Of a stretch of DNA of 7,257 bases, positions 6,363-7,257 are shown one piece after another. The stretch covers positions 1 to 7,257 of the forward strand of contig NYVM01000085.1 of the NCBI GenBank assembly GCA_002684605.1, given 5' to 3'. The number at the start of each line of letters is the position of its first letter. Position 1 is the stretch's first letter. This stretch comes from Candidatus Pelagibacterales bacterium (lineage in GTDB: Bacteria; Pseudomonadota; Alphaproteobacteria; TMED109). A program made the translations under genes and the position numbers. The notes under the pieces are model-generated. The model had not been told where the DNA came from. It saw only the letters and a list, made by a program, of their open reading frames with translations, and did no database searches.

Positions 6363-6462
6363 AACTTTTAATTTCATCTCTAGATTTTCTCATAGTAAAA
6401 CTGTAAAGCATGTACTATTAGACATAAGGTTTTTTTGACCTATGCTTAACTTTTAATTTCAT
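6363..6462. repeat. 15-bp direct repeat flanking the convergent gap
   Basis: AACTTTTAATTTCAT occurs at 6363-6377, just after the kinase stop, and again at 6448-6462, where on the minus strand it encodes the last codons (YEIKS and stop) of the membrane protein gene. The copies are 85 bases apart. Read on the minus strand, the outer copy also gives EIKS in an 18-codon frame (MLYSF...EIKSLI, ATG at 6411, stop at 6358-6356). It may be a slippage or recombination scar at the gene's 3' end, or chance in AT-rich DNA. Confidence 0.5.
6421..6446. terminator. weak hairpin between convergent genes
   Basis: CATAAGGT (6423-6430) can pair with ACCTATG (6438-6444) with one bulged A around a T-rich loop, and G6421/A6420 can extend it with C6445/T6446 past another bulge. 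It lies between the converging kinase and membrane-protein genes, where a two-way terminator is expected. Bases 3' of it on the plus strand are partly T-rich (CTTAACTTTTAATTT); on the minus strand no T-run follows. The bulges make it a weak candidate. Confidence 0.3.
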
Positions 6463-7257
6463 ATAAGAAGATCTTATAAAATTTATTAGAAAACTTGTTT
6501 AGAAGCTTTAAATTTAAATCAGTATTTATTATTTCAACTGCGCTAATAATATATTCACATTTATTTTTAATTAATAAGTCAAAATTTAGATCTAGAGTTT
6601 TTATTTTAAATTTTCCAAAATCTCTAGAACAGTTAATACATTCATCAAAATTTAATTTAAGTATATGGCTGCCTCCTAAATGGAAATTTGGTTGAATACT
6701 ATCAAACTTAACATGATAATCTTTACTATGGTTATTACTATAACCATCCAATGTATAGAATCCGTTAAAAAGTAAAACAGAAGGGTCTAGTCCAAACCCA
6801 ATTACTTTATATGATTCTTTTGGTTTATTAATAAAACTGGATATTTCATTAAATAAATTTTTAGAAAAAAACTCTTCATAGTTTAGAGCGGAGACACGAA
6901 TTAAGTCATAGGGATTACTTCTAAAACTTGGAATATTTTTAACAAAGTAATCATCATTAAAAAACATATTAGAAGCTTTATCATTATCCATTATATTTAA
7001 TGAAAATTCAGGATTTCTTATAAAGTTTAGTGAAATTTGCAAGACAATAATTAAATATATTACTGGATTTAGTTTTTGTTGTTTTGTATTGGATCTTATT
7101 AAATTAACTAAGAGAATAAAAAAAAGAGGAGGGTTTAACCAGTTGATTCTACCTAGATCAAATACCTTTATAAAAGATACAGTATCCTCGTATATAGGCC
7201 TTGTTAAATCAAGAAAGTTATTAATTAAAATTAAGAATAAAATAATTGCCGAGTTTT
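6446..7257 (-). CDS. DUF6044-like membrane protein, C-terminal part (start beyond the window)
   Basis: The minus-strand frame is open from the window edge to TAA at 6448-6446, giving at least 269 residues. A TTG at 7042 is an internal codon, not the start, because the frame continues upstream without a stop. The upstream part holds a hydrophobic segment (AIILFLILI), then EDTVSFIKVFDLGRINWLNP, a second membrane stretch (LFFILLVNLI) and a third, shorter one (VIYLIIVLQI). Next comes a soluble domain with VIGFGLDPSVLLFNGFYTLD and GYSN, and near the end CEYIISAVEI and FYKIFLYEI. The phrases 'P-S-x-x-x-F/Y-NGFYTLDGY' and 'YIxSAVEI' match my memory of DUF6044 proteins, multi-pass membrane proteins of unknown function often near polysaccharide genes. 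A role in glycan transfer or export is a guess. The gene converges with the kinase gene across an 87-base gap. Confidence 0.7.
   Translation of the reverse strand, partial: NSAIILFLILINNFLDLTRPIYEDTVSFIKVFDLGRINWLNPPLFFILLVNLIRSNTKQQKLNPVIYLIIVLQISLNFIRNPEFSLNIMDNDKASNMFFNDDYFVKNIPSFRSNPYDLIRVSALNYEEFFSKNLFNEISSFINKPKESYKVIGFGLDPSVLLFNGFYTLDGYSNNHSKDYHVKFDSIQPNFHLGGSHILKLNFDECINCSRDFGKFKIKTLDLNFDLLIKNKCEYIISAVEIINTDLNLKLLNKFSNKFYKIFLYEIKS

Noticed and set aside
6462..6478. Inverted repeat TATAAGA-AGA-TCTTATA near the end of the membrane-protein gene
   Set aside because: It is only 7 bp with a 3-base loop, lies inside codons for the conserved YKIFLY end, and has no T-run at a useful place.
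6495..6695. Open plus-strand frame opposite the DUF6044-like gene
   Set aside because: It is antisense to the conserved C-terminal domain and shows no motif of its own.
1..7257. Mobile elements, CRISPR arrays or tRNA-linked attachment sites
   Set aside because: I found no transposase or integrase, no regularly spaced repeats and no cloverleaf-like tRNA sequence on either strand. The many A and T runs reflect base composition.

Overview
The window is very AT-rich. It has no tRNA, rRNA, CRISPR array or transposase that I can see. The protein families, the general lack of strong Shine-Dalgarno sequences and the PnuC plus NadR-like kinase pair suggest a low-GC Bacteroidetes genome, probably a flavobacterium. 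That assignment is inference from family resemblance only.

Layout. (1) 41-1601, plus strand: a tightly coupled run of an Sfp-type 4'-phosphopantetheinyl transferase, an FkbM-family methyltransferase, and a third frame that starts on an ATGA overlap but stops after 33 codons; it looks like the broken 5' end of another gene. (2) 1655-5081, minus strand: three genes joined by two ATGA overlaps. In transcription order they are an NDP-hexose 2,3-dehydratase, a Gfo/Idh/MocA-type NDP-hexose 3-ketoreductase and a WecE-like sugar 4-aminotransferase. (3) 5181-6358, plus strand: a PnuC-type vitamin transporter overlapping a NadR-like ribosylnicotinamide kinase. (4) 6446 to the window end, minus strand: the C-terminal part of a membrane protein resembling the DUF6044 family, whose start lies outside the window.

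How the genes work together. The minus-strand trio is ordered like a pathway. Starting from dTDP-4-keto-6-deoxyglucose (made elsewhere by RmlA/RmlB), C2 deoxygenation by 2,3-dehydration, reduction of the C3 ketone and transamination at C4 would give a dTDP-4-amino-2,4,6-trideoxyhexose. This resembles the early part of actinomycete deoxysugar routes such as forosamine (SpnO/SpnN/SpnR) without the 3-deoxygenation step. With the adjoining FkbM methyltransferase and phosphopantetheinyl transferase, the left two thirds of the window looks like the edge of a surface-glycan or glycolipid locus, possibly with carrier-protein-dependent acylation. No glycosyltransferase, acyl carrier protein, RmlA or RmlB lies within the window. 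The pnuC/kinase pair is a separate NAD-precursor salvage unit.

Most notable points: the complete 2-deoxy-4-aminosugar mini-operon in a probable Bacteroidetes background, the ATGA-coupled truncated gene at the convergent junction near 1500-1660, and the non-ATG start of the dehydratase.
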